Positions 26,419-36,192 of a DNA stretch of 64,000 nucleotides are shown piece by piece. Every line of letters starts with the position of its first letter. The first letter of the stretch is position 1. The notes under the pieces are model-generated. The model did not search any database and was not told the origin of the DNA. It saw nothing but the letters and a program-made list of their open reading frames with translations. This stretch comes from Rhizobium mongolense USDA 1844 (GTDB taxonomy: Bacteria; Pseudomonadota; Alphaproteobacteria; Rhizobiales; Rhizobiaceae). The DNA lies in assembly GCF_000419765.1 (NCBI RefSeq), contig NZ_ATTQ01000012.1:1-64000 (forward strand), written 5' to 3'. The position numbers and the translations under genes were made by a program.

Positions 26419-29400
26419 ATGACGATTGAGATTATTGGGCGCGCAAGCGTTGCTCCAGGCGCTTCTTCAGTGGATGAACTGCGGCAAATTCTCGAGGACG
26501 GAAAGTGCACCGTCAGCGAAATCCCTGCCGAGCGCTGGCAGCTCGCCCGCTACTGGCACCCGCATCAAGGCATCCAAGGCAAGACCTACACGTTCGCCGC
26601 CGGCGTTCTTACTGACGTCTATCATTTCGATCCGGCTGTTTTTGGTCTTTCCCAGCGCGAAGCGATGCAGATGGATCCGCAGCAGCGGATATTGCTTAGC
26701 CTTGTCTGGCGTGCGCTTGAGGACGCCAATCTTCCTGCAGCTTCCTTAAGTGGCGAGCAAGTGGGCGTCTATGTCGGTGCATCCAGCCTCGATAACGGCA
26801 ACCTGGCCGTCGAGGATCCGGCGACCGGCAGCCCTTATTTCATGACGGGCAACACTCTTTCGATCGTTTCGAACCGTATCTCGCATATCTTCGGGCTGCG
26901 CGGCCCAAGCATGACGATCGATACGGCCTGTTCGTCGTCGCTGGTGGCGCTCGACCAGGCCGTCCGCGCGCTTGATCGCGGGGACATCGATACCGCGATT
27001 GTGGGCGGGATCAATCTTTTGGCGCATCCGCTTTCCTTCGTCGGCTTTGCGCAGGCGCGTATGCTGTCGCCCGAAGGCCTGTGCCGAGCCTATGACACGA
27101 ATGGCCATGGCTATGTGCGCGCCGAAGGGGGCGTCGTGCTTGTGCTTCGCCGCACAGACAAGGCTCTGCGCGAAAGGGATCGCAGCTACGCCCGCCTTCA
27201 TGCAACCGGCGTCAATTCTTCAGGCCGTACTAACGGCATTTCCCTGCCGTCCCGGGAGGCGCAGGCTGCCCTTCTCAAGTCGGTTTACGAAGGCGCCAAT
27301 ATCGATGTAAATCGCATCGCCTTCATCGAGGGCCATGGTACGGGCACGCGCGTCGGCGATCCCGCTGAGGTCTGGGCCATCGGCAGCGTCATCGGAAAGA
27401 ACCGCCGAGCGCCAGTTCCGATCGGCTCCATCAAATCGAATATCGGTCATACCGAACCAGCCTCCGGCCTCTTCGGTCTCCTAAAGGCCGTCATTGCGCT
27501 TGAAAACAATTTCCTGCCGGCAACGCTTCATATCGAGCGGGCCAACGAAGACATCGATTTCGAGGATCTGAACGTTCGCGTCAACACCTCTCCGATCGAG
27601 CTGATGCCTGCGAAAACCCCGCGCTTTGCAGGCGTAAACTCGTTCGGCTTTGGCGGCACGAACGCCCATGTCGTGATCAGCGATCCGGATCCCGTCGCAC
27701 CGCCTGAACCGCAAGCAAAGGGTGATCGCGTCATCTTCATGGCAAGCGCCCATAGTGCCTCGGCGCTTGAGGGCCTGCTTGATGACTATAAGCAGCGTCT
27801 GGAGCAGGCCGATACTCGGGAGGCGCGCCAGCTTGTCGCTTCGGCGGCAGCGAACCGTGAGGCATTGCGCCACCGTTTTGCTGTCAAAGCGAAAGATAGC
27901 GACGGAGTGCTGGCGGCAATCAGCGCTCATCTGGCAGGTGAGCCGACGGCTGGCGAGCATGGCGAGGTTCCTGGTCAAGGCGTGCGGGTTGCATTTGTCT
28001 TCGCCGGAAACGGCTCGCAATGGCCGGGCATGGGCGTGGACGCCTATCGCGAAAACGCCCATTTCCGCCAATGCTTCCAGTCCTTTAGCGCTCTTTTTGA
28101 ATATTATCTCGGCGAAAAGCTGACTGATCTGCTCTTTTCCAAAGACCTTCCAGAGCGGCTTGCAGACACCAAGATCGCTCAGCCGATGCTGTTTGCGGTA
28201 CAGGCGGCATTAACCGACTGCCTTTCGGCGCAGGGCCTTAGGCCAGATGCGGTTTTTGGCCATTCGGTCGGCGAAATCGCCGCTGCCTACGCCGCCAAGG
28301 TGCTGACGGCCGCAGAAGCTGTGGCGATCGTCGCCAAGCGCTCGCAGCATCAGGATCTGCTCGCCGGCGAAGGCAAGATGGCAGCGGTCGTCATGAGCGC
28401 GGATGCCGCGCTTGCTTTCGCAAAAGCGAACGGCTTCGACAATATCTGCATCGCAGCCATCAACGCGCCGAATTCAGTGACGATTTCCGGCACATCAGAC
28501 GAGGTTCAAGCCTTCCGCGACGCCGCCCGCAAGGCGCAGATCGTGGCGCATGTGCTCGATATTAATTATCCATTCCATCATCCGATCATCGATCGGGCGA
28601 GGGATGCATTCTTCGACGATCTACCGGATCTTGAGCCAGATGCCGGCACCGGCACGTTCATTTCCACCGTCACGGGCCGCCATGCTGATGGGCAGACGCT
28701 GGACACGGCTTATTGGTGGCGTAACGTGCGCGATCCCGTGCTGTTCAAGGACGCTTGCGAAGCCGCGATGGAAATGGGTTGCAACCTTTTCATCGAAATC
28801 TCGCCGCGCCCGATTCTTTCGAACTATGTGACTGACATCGCCAAGAACATCTCTCATCAAGCGGCCGTAATCCCGACGCTTGCGCGAGAAGGCGGAACCG
28901 GCCGCGATCCGGTCGCGCAGTCCTTCGCGCGTGCTGTGGCTCATGGCGTATCGCCGCTTCGCTCACGCAACGCCGCCGGTCGCAACGCCTTCATTCAACT
29001 TCCGCCGCTGCCGTTCGAGAAAGTCGAATTGCGTCCGCAGCCGACGAGCGACGAGATCGACATCTTCGGCCGCGATCAGCGTGTGCCTTATACGCTGCTC
29101 GGCTGGCGAACCGATCCAAACGCATCGAGCTGGAAAAACCATGTCGACGCCAACCTACTGCCAGACCTTGCAGAGCATGTCGTGGATTCAAAGGCGATCA
29201 TGCCTGGCAGCGGCTTTATCGAGATCGCCGTAACAGCCGCGCAGCAATATTATGATACGGACGAGGTCGAACTCGGAAATCTGGAGATCGTCCGGCCGCT
29301 GGAACTGCGGCAAGATCGTATCGCCGAACTTTCGACGGTCCTTTCTCCCGAAACCGGCAACATCGAAATCCGCTCGCGCGAACGGCTGAGCAATGACGAC

Positions 29401-32400
29401 TGGACCGTTCATGCCGTAGCCCGGGTACGCAAGACGATCGATGCTGTGGCTGACGAGCGCGCAGCCCCCGTCGCCGGCGAAGTCAAATCGGTTCTGACGG
29501 CCGAAAAGACATATGAGACAGCTGAGCGCTTTGGTCTGCAATATGGTCCGCATTTCAGGCTGTTGTCGAAGGCCGTCGCATTCGGGCACGGTCTGATCGA
29601 GGTCGATCTCAAGACGGCGCAAAAGGCTGCACACCCTTACCTGATCTACAATCTGAATCCGATGTCGGTCGATGCAGCGTTTCACGGTCTGGTGGCATTA
29701 TTCGATCAGCTGTCCGGCGATCAGGCAGGCGCGCCCTATATCCCCGTGCGCTTCGGCTCCGTTCGCGTCAGGCGTTCTGAACGCCCGGTCGTCAAGGCGA
29801 CGATCGGGATCGAGCGGTTCAGCCAGAATTCGATCAAGGTGCGTTTCCGGATGTTCGACGATGCCGGTACGCAGGTTGCGGCATTCGACGATTGCCGCTT
29901 CCGCCGGACGTATCTGAGGCGTCACCATACGCTGGATTCCGTCGCGTTTCACTATGAGAGCGTCCCGTCCGCGCTTTTTGCCGCAACACCCGAGGTCTAT
30001 GCGCTTCCGGTCATTGCTGGCGCCCCGGACGTTGCGCTGAATAACGCAACCCTTCTGCTCGACGCCGCCGTCTATCGCGCGTGCCACGAGATCGCGCTTG
30101 CGCTCGCGGCAAAGGATGGCTCGATTACGATTGGCAGCCTTCCCGGCGATGCCGCATTCAGATCCTTCCTCACCAGCTGCCTCTTCAGCCTTGAAGATGC
30201 GGGCATTGCCTCTTCCGATGATGGAAAATGGACCGTTGCGACTGAATTCACGCTGCCGCCGGTCCAGGAGGTTCTGCGGGAACTTTATGGTGAAGATGCC
30301 GGCCGCATCGCGGAAGCCGTCCTCATCAACGATGCGCATCGCGACGCTCTCGAGAAAATCGCGGCCCTCAAGCAGGGTAACGACATTGCGTCTTCGAAGT
30401 CGGTCAGCGAAGCGACGCTGGAGCATGTTCTCGTCCATTCGCCCTTGAGCTTGCACCGCCTCTCCGTCGTAAGCGGCATGGTCGATGGTGTGCTGAAGGC
30501 GAAGAAAGGCGGTATCCGTCGGATTCTGGAAGTTGGGTCGATCTCGGCCGCCTTCAGCCGCAAGCTTGCCCTGGCGGCAGCCGAACACGGCGCTTTGCTC
30601 GTCATTGCCGAACCGCGTGAAAATATCAGGCGTACGCTGGAACTCGCCTTCGAAGACAGTACGCATATCATTGTCGCAGACCCCGATAAGCTCGACGATC
30701 AGGCCTCGGCCGATCTGGTCGTCGCTGCCGGCGATCAGAGCCAGCATTTTCTTTCCAGCGACGAGGCGCTCCAGGCTGTCGTGCGCAAGGCAGCAGCTCA
30801 CGGTGCGACGCTCGTGCTTGCCGACCGTGCGCCTTCCGCTTTCAACGACTTCGTATTCGGCCTGTCGGAGGGCTGGTTTGCAGGCAGCCAGTCTCCGGAA
30901 TTTCCGATCGGAAAGCTCGGAACCGCCCGGCAGATTGAGGATCTTGCACATTCGCTCGGATTTGCGGACGCAAAGGTCGATGAAGCCGAGTATCCGGAAG
31001 GCAGGCTCGTTTCGCTGATCGCGCAGCCGAAGGCGGTAAGCGAAAAACCACTGGCCGCCGAGGCCGAGAATGGCCCGCTATTTGTGATCGGCGAAGGCTC
31101 AAGCCACGCCTCGGACTTCGGGGGGCTCGCAACAATATCCGTTGCGGCGGGCGAGCCGAAGGCGGCTTACGTTGAAGCCTTCTCCAAATTCGCGGGCCAG
31201 CCGGTGCGTGCGGTCTATTATGCCGAGCGCGCATCGAAGGAAGACCCGTCGAAGCTGTCACAAAATCGGCTCGTCACATTTGCTTCTTTTGCAGAAGCGC
31301 TTGCCGCCTACATGCAGTCCGGCGAGGCTGCCGCAAACAGCCGTCCGCAGCTTCTTCTCATCGCGCCCGGCGGCTCGCCGCTTTCCGGTGATGGGACCGA
31401 CGGCGCTAACTCCGGGCTTTGGGCCTTTGCCCGCGTCCTGCAGAACGAGTATGAATTCCTGGACGTCCACACGCTCGATGCGGAACCCGGCGATCGGCGT
31501 GTTTCCGGCATCGTGAATTCGATCTTCGCATCACATGGGGCAAACCGTGAATGGATGCTCGACGCGGCAACCGGCGAGGTCCGTGAACTGCGCGCTGTTA
31601 CTGGGCCTTCAGCGTCCTCTGGCCGGATGACGGGCGGTTATGCCGCTGCCACGATCCGCCAGCATTCGGCCGGACGCCTCGACAGTGTTGCCTGGGAAGC
31701 TTGTGACGTACCGTCTGCTGCCGACGGCGAGATCGTCGTTGCCGTCGAGGCAACGGGTCTCAACTTCCGCGATGTCATGTGGGCGATGGGCCTGCTCCCC
31801 GAAGAAGCACTGGAGGACGGCTTTGCTGGCGCCACGATCGGCATGGAGTTTGCCGGACGTGTTGTCGAAACAGGCATGGGCGTCAGTGATCTGAGGCCTG
31901 GCGACAAGGTGATGGGCATCGGCCCGGCCGCGTTCTCGACGCATGTGAGGGTTCGCCGGGATGGTGTCACCAGGCTACCCGAACGGATGGATACGGTCGC
32001 CGCAGCAACCGTGCCGGTCGCGTTCCTCACAGCCTATTACGCCATGGTCGAGCTCGGCCGCATTCAGCCCGGCGAGACGATCCTGATCCATGGTGCCGCA
32101 GGCGGTGTCGGCCTGGCTGCCCTGCAGATCGCAAAGCTGAAGGGCGCGACGGTCATTGCCACCGCCGGAACGCTCGAGAAGCGTCGTTTCCTGGAAACGC
32201 TCGGCGCCGATCATGTCTTCGATTCGCGCTCCCTGGACTTCGTGACCGATATCCGCCGGGTTACCGATGGTGCCGGTGTCGATCTCGTTCTCAATTCGCT
32301 CTTCTCCGAAGCCATGGAGCGTAGCCTGGAGCTCGTGAAGCCGTTCGGGCGCTTCCTTGAACTTGGAAAGCGCGACTATTATTCCGACCGCAAGATCGGG

Positions 32401-33861
32401 CTCCGGCCTTTCCGCCGCAATATCAGCTATTTCGGCATCGATGCCGACCAGCTGCTCGTCAATGTGCCGGAACTCACGAAGCGGATATTCACCGAAATCG
32501 GAGAGTTGTTCTCCGCCGGAAAGCTCGTACCGATCCCCTATCGCGCTTTCGGTTTTGACGAGATCAGCAGCGCATTCCGTCTCATGCAGAATGCCGGCCA
32601 CATCGGCAAGATCGTCGTCCGTCCCCCGGTCATCAGCAAGGACAAAGTTCTTCCGGCGCCCGGCAAGGCGCTTCATTTCGATTCCGATGGCATCTTCCTT
32701 GTGGCAGGCGGCATCGGCGGCTTCGGTCTTGCAACTGCAAACTGGCTGGTTTCGAAGGGCGCCCGGAAGATCGCGCTTTGTTCGCGCAAGGGCGTTGCCG
32801 ACGACGAGACCCGCAAGGCGATCACCGAATGGACAAAGAAGGGCGTCACGGCAAGTGTGCATGCTTGCGACATTACTGAGGAGAAGGCGGTCGCCGCCCT
32901 GCTTGGCGAATTGCGCACCAAGGCGCCGCTGAAGGGCATCGTCCATGCAGCCATGGTGCTTGACGATGCCCTGCTTTCGAACCTCACGGCAGAACGCAAC
33001 CGGCCCGTCGTGGACGTCAAGGTCAAGGGCGCGGAAATCCTCCACCGGTTGACGGCAGATGACGACCTCGATCTCTTCCTGCTGTTCTCGTCCGCGACGA
33101 CGATGCTCGGCAATCCAGGGCAGGCGAACTATGTCGCAGCCAACGGCTACCTCGAAGGTCTGGCGCGCCAACGCCGCGCAGCCGGACTTGCCGGTCTGGC
33201 GGTCGGCTTCGGCGCGATTGCAGACAAGGGCTACCTGGCGCGTAACGCCGAGGTGAACGAGGTGCTTTCGAAGCGCATCGGCAAGTCGGCCTTGAAAGCG
33301 GGCGATGCACTGGAGCAGGTCGAGCGCTACATGCTTGCCGATCAGGGCCGCATCGAGGGTGCGACCGTCATGATCGCCGAGGTCGACTGGAGCGCGGCGC
33401 GGCTTCTTCCAATTGCCGGAAAGTCGCTCTTCGAGACGATCATGCGCCAGGCAGGAAGCAGCCAGGCGACCAATGACAACGAAACCATCGATCTCGAGGC
33501 GATGATCGCCGGCAAGTCTGCAGATGAAGCGCAGGCCCTTCTCCATAAGCTGGTCGCTGCCGAAATCGCAGCGATCCTGCGTATCACCGAAGATGGGATC
33601 ACACCGGAAAAGGTCCTGAAGGATATCGGGCTCGACAGCCTGATGGCGATGGAACTCGGCATGAGCTTCCAACAGAAGACCGGTTTCGACATACCGCTGA
33701 GCGGTATCAGCGATGGCACGACCATCGGCGATGTTGTGGCTCGTCTCCGGGAGCGCGTGGCCAGCCGTAGCGGTGGAAACGAGGGAGCAGGCGAAGCCGA
33801 GCAGGTTGTCAGCCAGCTGATCCAGAGTCATTCTGGCACGGTTCAGAAAGCGGCAATGTGA
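26419..33861 (+). CDS. rkpA: Multidomain reducing polyketide/fatty-acid synthase RkpA
   Basis: A 2480-residue type I synthase with order KS-AT-DH-(MT-like)-ER-KR-ACP. KS (about 1-430): Cys171 in DTACSSSLV, His306 in EGHGTGT, His344 in NIGHTEP. AT (about 520-820): Ser616 in GHSVGE. DH (about 880-1160): His920 in HVVDSKAIMP and Asp1085 in VDAAFHG. A degenerate methyltransferase-like region has ILEVGSISAAF near 1372. ER (about 1750-2070): HGAAGGVGLAAL near 1891. KR (about 2090-2270): GGIGGFG near 2097 and Tyr2238. ACP: Ser2407 in GLDSLMAM. There is no thioesterase. S. meliloti RkpA is needed for K-antigen and thought to make its lipid part. GTG 26413 is in frame; ATG 26419 is preferred. The rkpG start follows the rkpA stop by one base. 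Confidence 0.95.
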   Translation: MTIEIIGRASVAPGASSVDELRQILEDGKCTVSEIPAERWQLARYWHPHQGIQGKTYTFAAGVLTDVYHFDPAVFGLSQREAMQMDPQQRILLSLVWRALEDANLPAASLSGEQVGVYVGASSLDNGNLAVEDPATGSPYFMTGNTLSIVSNRISHIFGLRGPSMTIDTACSSSLVALDQAVRALDRGDIDTAIVGGINLLAHPLSFVGFAQARMLSPEGLCRAYDTNGHGYVRAEGGVVLVLRRTDKALRERDRSYARLHATGVNSSGRTNGISLPSREAQAALLKSVYEGANIDVNRIAFIEGHGTGTRVGDPAEVWAIGSVIGKNRRAPVPIGSIKSNIGHTEPASGLFGLLKAVIALENNFLPATLHIERANEDIDFEDLNVRVNTSPIELMPAKTPRFAGVNSFGFGGTNAHVVISDPDPVAPPEPQAKGDRVIFMASAHSASALEGLLDDYKQRLEQADTREARQLVASAAANREALRHRFAVKAKDSDGVLAAISAHLAGEPTAGEHGEVPGQGVRVAFVFAGNGSQWPGMGVDAYRENAHFRQCFQSFSALFEYYLGEKLTDLLFSKDLPERLADTKIAQPMLFAVQAALTDCLSAQGLRPDAVFGHSVGEIAAAYAAKVLTAAEAVAIVAKRSQHQDLLAGEGKMAAVVMSADAALAFAKANGFDNICIAAINAPNSVTISGTSDEVQAFRDAARKAQIVAHVLDINYPFHHPIIDRARDAFFDDLPDLEPDAGTGTFISTVTGRHADGQTLDTAYWWRNVRDPVLFKDACEAAMEMGCNLFIEISPRPILSNYVTDIAKNISHQAAVIPTLAREGGTGRDPVAQSFARAVAHGVSPLRSRNAAGRNAFIQLPPLPFEKVELRPQPTSDEIDIFGRDQRVPYTLLGWRTDPNASSWKNHVDANLLPDLAEHVVDSKAIMPGSGFIEIAVTAAQQYYDTDEVELGNLEIVRPLELRQDRIAELSTVLSPETGNIEIRSRERLSNDDWTVHAVARVRKTIDAVADERAAPVAGEVKSVLTAEKTYETAERFGLQYGPHFRLLSKAVAFGHGLIEVDLKTAQKAAHPYLIYNLNPMSVDAAFHGLVALFDQLSGDQAGAPYIPVRFGSVRVRRSERPVVKATIGIERFSQNSIKVRFRMFDDAGTQVAAFDDCRFRRTYLRRHHTLDSVAFHYESVPSALFAATPEVYALPVIAGAPDVALNNATLLLDAAVYRACHEIALALAAKDGSITIGSLPGDAAFRSFLTSCLFSLEDAGIASSDDGKWTVATEFTLPPVQEVLRELYGEDAGRIAEAVLINDAHRDALEKIAALKQGNDIASSKSVSEATLEHVLVHSPLSLHRLSVVSGMVDGVLKAKKGGIRRILEVGSISAAFSRKLALAAAEHGALLVIAEPRENIRRTLELAFEDSTHIIVADPDKLDDQASADLVVAAGDQSQHFLSSDEALQAVVRKAAAHGATLVLADRAPSAFNDFVFGLSEGWFAGSQSPEFPIGKLGTARQIEDLAHSLGFADAKVDEAEYPEGRLVSLIAQPKAVSEKPLAAEAENGPLFVIGEGSSHASDFGGLATISVAAGEPKAAYVEAFSKFAGQPVRAVYYAERASKEDPSKLSQNRLVTFASFAEALAAYMQSGEAAANSRPQLLLIAPGGSPLSGDGTDGANSGLWAFARVLQNEYEFLDVHTLDAEPGDRRVSGIVNSIFASHGANREWMLDAATGEVRELRAVTGPSASSGRMTGGYAAATIRQHSAGRLDSVAWEACDVPSAADGEIVVAVEATGLNFRDVMWAMGLLPEEALEDGFAGATIGMEFAGRVVETGMGVSDLRPGDKVMGIGPAAFSTHVRVRRDGVTRLPERMDTVAAATVPVAFLTAYYAMVELGRIQPGETILIHGAAGGVGLAALQIAKLKGATVIATAGTLEKRRFLETLGADHVFDSRSLDFVTDIRRVTDGAGVDLVLNSLFSEAMERSLELVKPFGRFLELGKRDYYSDRKIGLRPFRRNISYFGIDADQLLVNVPELTKRIFTEIGELFSAGKLVPIPYRAFGFDEISSAFRLMQNAGHIGKIVVRPPVISKDKVLPAPGKALHFDSDGIFLVAGGIGGFGLATANWLVSKGARKIALCSRKGVADDETRKAITEWTKKGVTASVHACDITEEKAVAALLGELRTKAPLKGIVHAAMVLDDALLSNLTAERNRPVVDVKVKGAEILHRLTADDDLDLFLLFSSATTMLGNPGQANYVAANGYLEGLARQRRAAGLAGLAVGFGAIADKGYLARNAEVNEVLSKRIGKSALKAGDALEQVERYMLADQGRIEGATVMIAEVDWSAARLLPIAGKSLFETIMRQAGSSQATNDNETIDLEAMIAGKSADEAQALLHKLVAAEIAAILRITEDGITPEKVLKDIGLDSLMAMELGMSFQQKTGFDIPLSGISDGTTIGDVVARLRERVASRSGGNEGAGEAEQVVSQLIQSHSGTVQKAAM

Positions 33862-33862
33862 A

Positions 33863-35278
33863 ATGACGGACAATCCAGACGGCAAGGCGCAGGACCGGAA
33901 AACGGGACTGCTCGATCAGATGCGGCACGCCAACGAGTCGTCCGGCAGAAACCGGGCAGCCCGGATGAACCGCCACCCTCAGCCGCCCGTTCGCCAGGTG
34001 ACACGATTCGACGAACTGCCGGAATACCAGCGGGTGATGACCCAGAAGATCGGGGCGCAGATCGCCGGCATCGGCAACCCCTTCTACCGGTCTCATGACA
34101 GGGCCGCAGGTGCGACGACTGTCATGTCCGGCCGGGAGTTCGCAAACTTCGCCTCTTATGACTACCTCGCAACCAATACCGACCCGCTCGTCAACCAGCG
34201 GGCAAAAGAGGCGATAGATCGCTTTGGCATTTCCGCGTCGGCAAGCCGGCTGGTTGCTGGAGAGCGGCCCGTGCATGTCGAACTTGAACATGCGCTTGCC
34301 AAGGTCTACGGCGTCGACGCTGCGGTCTGCTTCGTCAGTGGTTACCTGACCAATGTTGCTGCGATCAGCTGTCTGATGGGCCCGCAGGATCTCGTGATCC
34401 ACGACGAATTCATCCATAACAGCGCGCTTGCCGGGATCAAGCAATCAGGCGCGACACGCCGTCTCTTCAAGCACAATGATGTCGAGAACCTCGAATCCGT
34501 TCTGAAGTCGCTGTCCTCCGACTTCCGGCGTATCCTGGTGATCGTCGAAGGCGTCTACTCGATGGACGGCGATATCGCCGACTTGTCGGCACTGGTCGAG
34601 CTGAGGTCGCGGTACGGCTTCTGGCTGATGGTCGATGAGGCGCACGCTCTCGGCGTCCTTGGGCAAACCGGTCGTGGCAGCTTCGAACATTGCGGCATCG
34701 ATCCACATGACGTCGACATATGGATGGGGACGCTTTCAAAGACCACATCGAGCTGCGGCGGCTATATAGCCGGAAGCCAGGCTTTGGCGGACGTCTTGAA
34801 GGCGGAAGCCGGCGGCTTCGTCTATAGCGTCGGCTTGGCGCCGGTACTGGCGGCTGCGGCATTGACCGGCCTGGAAATATTGACGAAAGAGCCGGAGCGT
34901 ACCGCCCGGCTGCGGCGCAACGGCGCGCTCTTTCTCAAGCTTGCGAAGGAAGCCGGCCTCGATACCGGCCTTGCGACCGGCTATTCCGTCGTTCCGGTCA
35001 TCGTTGGGGATTCCGTTCGCGCCGTGCAGCTTTCCAACGATCTTCTCGAAGAGGGCGTAAACGCGCTGCCGATTATCCATCCGGCAGTTCCCGAGGGCAT
35101 GGCGCGACTGCGTTTCTTCATCACCTGCAATCACACGGATGAGCAGATTAGCCATGCCGTCACTGTGACCGCAAAGCGGCTGAAAGATTTACAGGACCGC
35201 AATTTCGGCCTAGGTTCGATCGACTTCGAAAAGGTCATGAAGCTCCTGCCGATGAACCAGATGGCGGGCAAGCCCTAA
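33863..35278 (+). CDS. rkpG: PLP-dependent alpha-oxoamine synthase-family acyltransferase RkpG
   Basis: A 471-residue enzyme of the 8-amino-7-oxononanoate synthase / 2-amino-3-ketobutyrate ligase / serine palmitoyltransferase family. Motifs: ASYDYLATNTDPLV, FGISASASRLVAGERPVHVE, VSGYLTNVAAIS, IHDEFIHNSALAGIK (ring-stacking His), MVDEAHALGVLG (PLP Asp and His), and the Schiff-base Lys293 in MGTLSKTTSSCGGYIAGS. These enzymes condense an acyl thioester with an amino acid, losing CO2. An N-terminal extension of about 60 residues is longer than in BioF. Downstream of the ACP-ended synthase RkpA, it would take that acyl chain. The one-base spacing to rkpA indicates coupled translation. Confidence 0.92.
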   Translation: MTDNPDGKAQDRKTGLLDQMRHANESSGRNRAARMNRHPQPPVRQVTRFDELPEYQRVMTQKIGAQIAGIGNPFYRSHDRAAGATTVMSGREFANFASYDYLATNTDPLVNQRAKEAIDRFGISASASRLVAGERPVHVELEHALAKVYGVDAAVCFVSGYLTNVAAISCLMGPQDLVIHDEFIHNSALAGIKQSGATRRLFKHNDVENLESVLKSLSSDFRRILVIVEGVYSMDGDIADLSALVELRSRYGFWLMVDEAHALGVLGQTGRGSFEHCGIDPHDVDIWMGTLSKTTSSCGGYIAGSQALADVLKAEAGGFVYSVGLAPVLAAAALTGLEILTKEPERTARLRRNGALFLKLAKEAGLDTGLATGYSVVPVIVGDSVRAVQLSNDLLEEGVNALPIIHPAVPEGMARLRFFITCNHTDEQISHAVTVTAKRLKDLQDRNFGLGSIDFEKVMKLLPMNQMAGKP

Positions 35279-35292
35279 GGCAGGACGATGCA

Positions 35293-36156
35293 ATGCATGT
35301 CATCGTAACCGGCGGTTCAAGCGGTATCGGATTAGCAGTCGCAAAGGCTTACGCTGCCAGAGGCGAGCGTGTTTCGCTGATCGCACGCGATGCGGCACGC
35401 CTCGATCAGGCGGTTCGAGACGTCCAGGCTGTATCGAAGGGCGGAAGCTCTTTTGCCGTTTCGGCTGACGTTTCCAAGCATGAAGATCTGGCATTTGCGG
35501 TCAAAGCCTGTGAAACGGCAAACGGCCCCTGCGATGTGCTGATCGCCTCTGCCGGCATTGTCGAGCCGGCCGCCTTCGATGCTCTTTCAGCCGCGGCCTT
35601 CGACCAGCAAATAACCACAAATCTCCTCGGCACCGCAAATGCCGCCCGTGCCGTCTATCACAGCATGAAGGCGAGGGGGCAGGGCACCATCATGGTGGTC
35701 TCGTCGGGTGCCGCATTGATTGGCCTTCACGGTTATGCGGCCTACTGCGCCTCCAAATCGGCCCTCAAGGGCTTTGCGGAAGCCGTACAGGCGGAAGCCG
35801 TCGGAACTGGAATTCGCGTCTCCATCTGCTTTCCGCCGGACACGCTGACACCCCAGTATCAGCGTGAAATGACGATGCGGCCATGGCAGGCCGAGGTTCT
35901 CATGGGCAAGGTGAAGCCCTGGACGGCGGAAGCAATTGCACAGCGCATTATCGCCGGTATCGACCGCAATCGCTCGAAGATCCACTTTACGCCATCTCTC
36001 ATGGCGCTTGCCTATCTGGGGCCGTTCATCAAACCGCTGCTTTCGCAGTGGTACCGATATCGATTGAAGCGTGGCGCAAGGGAAACGCATGCAAGGTCAT
36101 CGACTGTGCATTTGAAGACAGGGATATCATCGGGCATTGACACGCCCAAGCTTTAA
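35293..36156 (+). CDS. rkpH: Short-chain dehydrogenase/reductase RkpH
   Basis: A 287-residue SDR: VTGGSSGIGLAVAKAYAARG (NADP(H)-binding TGxxxGIG), LIASAGIVEP (NAG-like), Ser138, Tyr151 and Lys155 of the catalytic triad (YCASK). The C-terminal extension with ICFPPDTLTPQYQREM and a hydrophobic patch (LMALAYLGPFIKPLLSQWY) resembles the 3-ketodihydrosphingosine reductase subgroup. It starts 15 bases after rkpG with AGGA upstream. Following an alpha-oxoamine synthase, the natural reaction would be reduction of the 3-keto group of the condensation product; that step is inferred. S. meliloti rkpH is required for K-antigen production. Confidence 0.9.
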   Translation: MHVIVTGGSSGIGLAVAKAYAARGERVSLIARDAARLDQAVRDVQAVSKGGSSFAVSADVSKHEDLAFAVKACETANGPCDVLIASAGIVEPAAFDALSAAAFDQQITTNLLGTANAARAVYHSMKARGQGTIMVVSSGAALIGLHGYAAYCASKSALKGFAEAVQAEAVGTGIRVSICFPPDTLTPQYQREMTMRPWQAEVLMGKVKPWTAEAIAQRIIAGIDRNRSKIHFTPSLMALAYLGPFIKPLLSQWYRYRLKRGARETHARSSTVHLKTGISSGIDTPKL

Positions 36157-36192
36157 TCGGATTTGGCATTTGTTGCCGGTAATAGAAAATCG

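Noticed and set aside
31975..33885. 636-residue open frame on the minus strand inside rkpA
   Set aside because: It is antisense to the ER, KR and ACP domains, has no domain motifs, and arises from the G+C-rich codon pattern of rkpA. The same applies to the 417-residue minus frame at 29698-30951.
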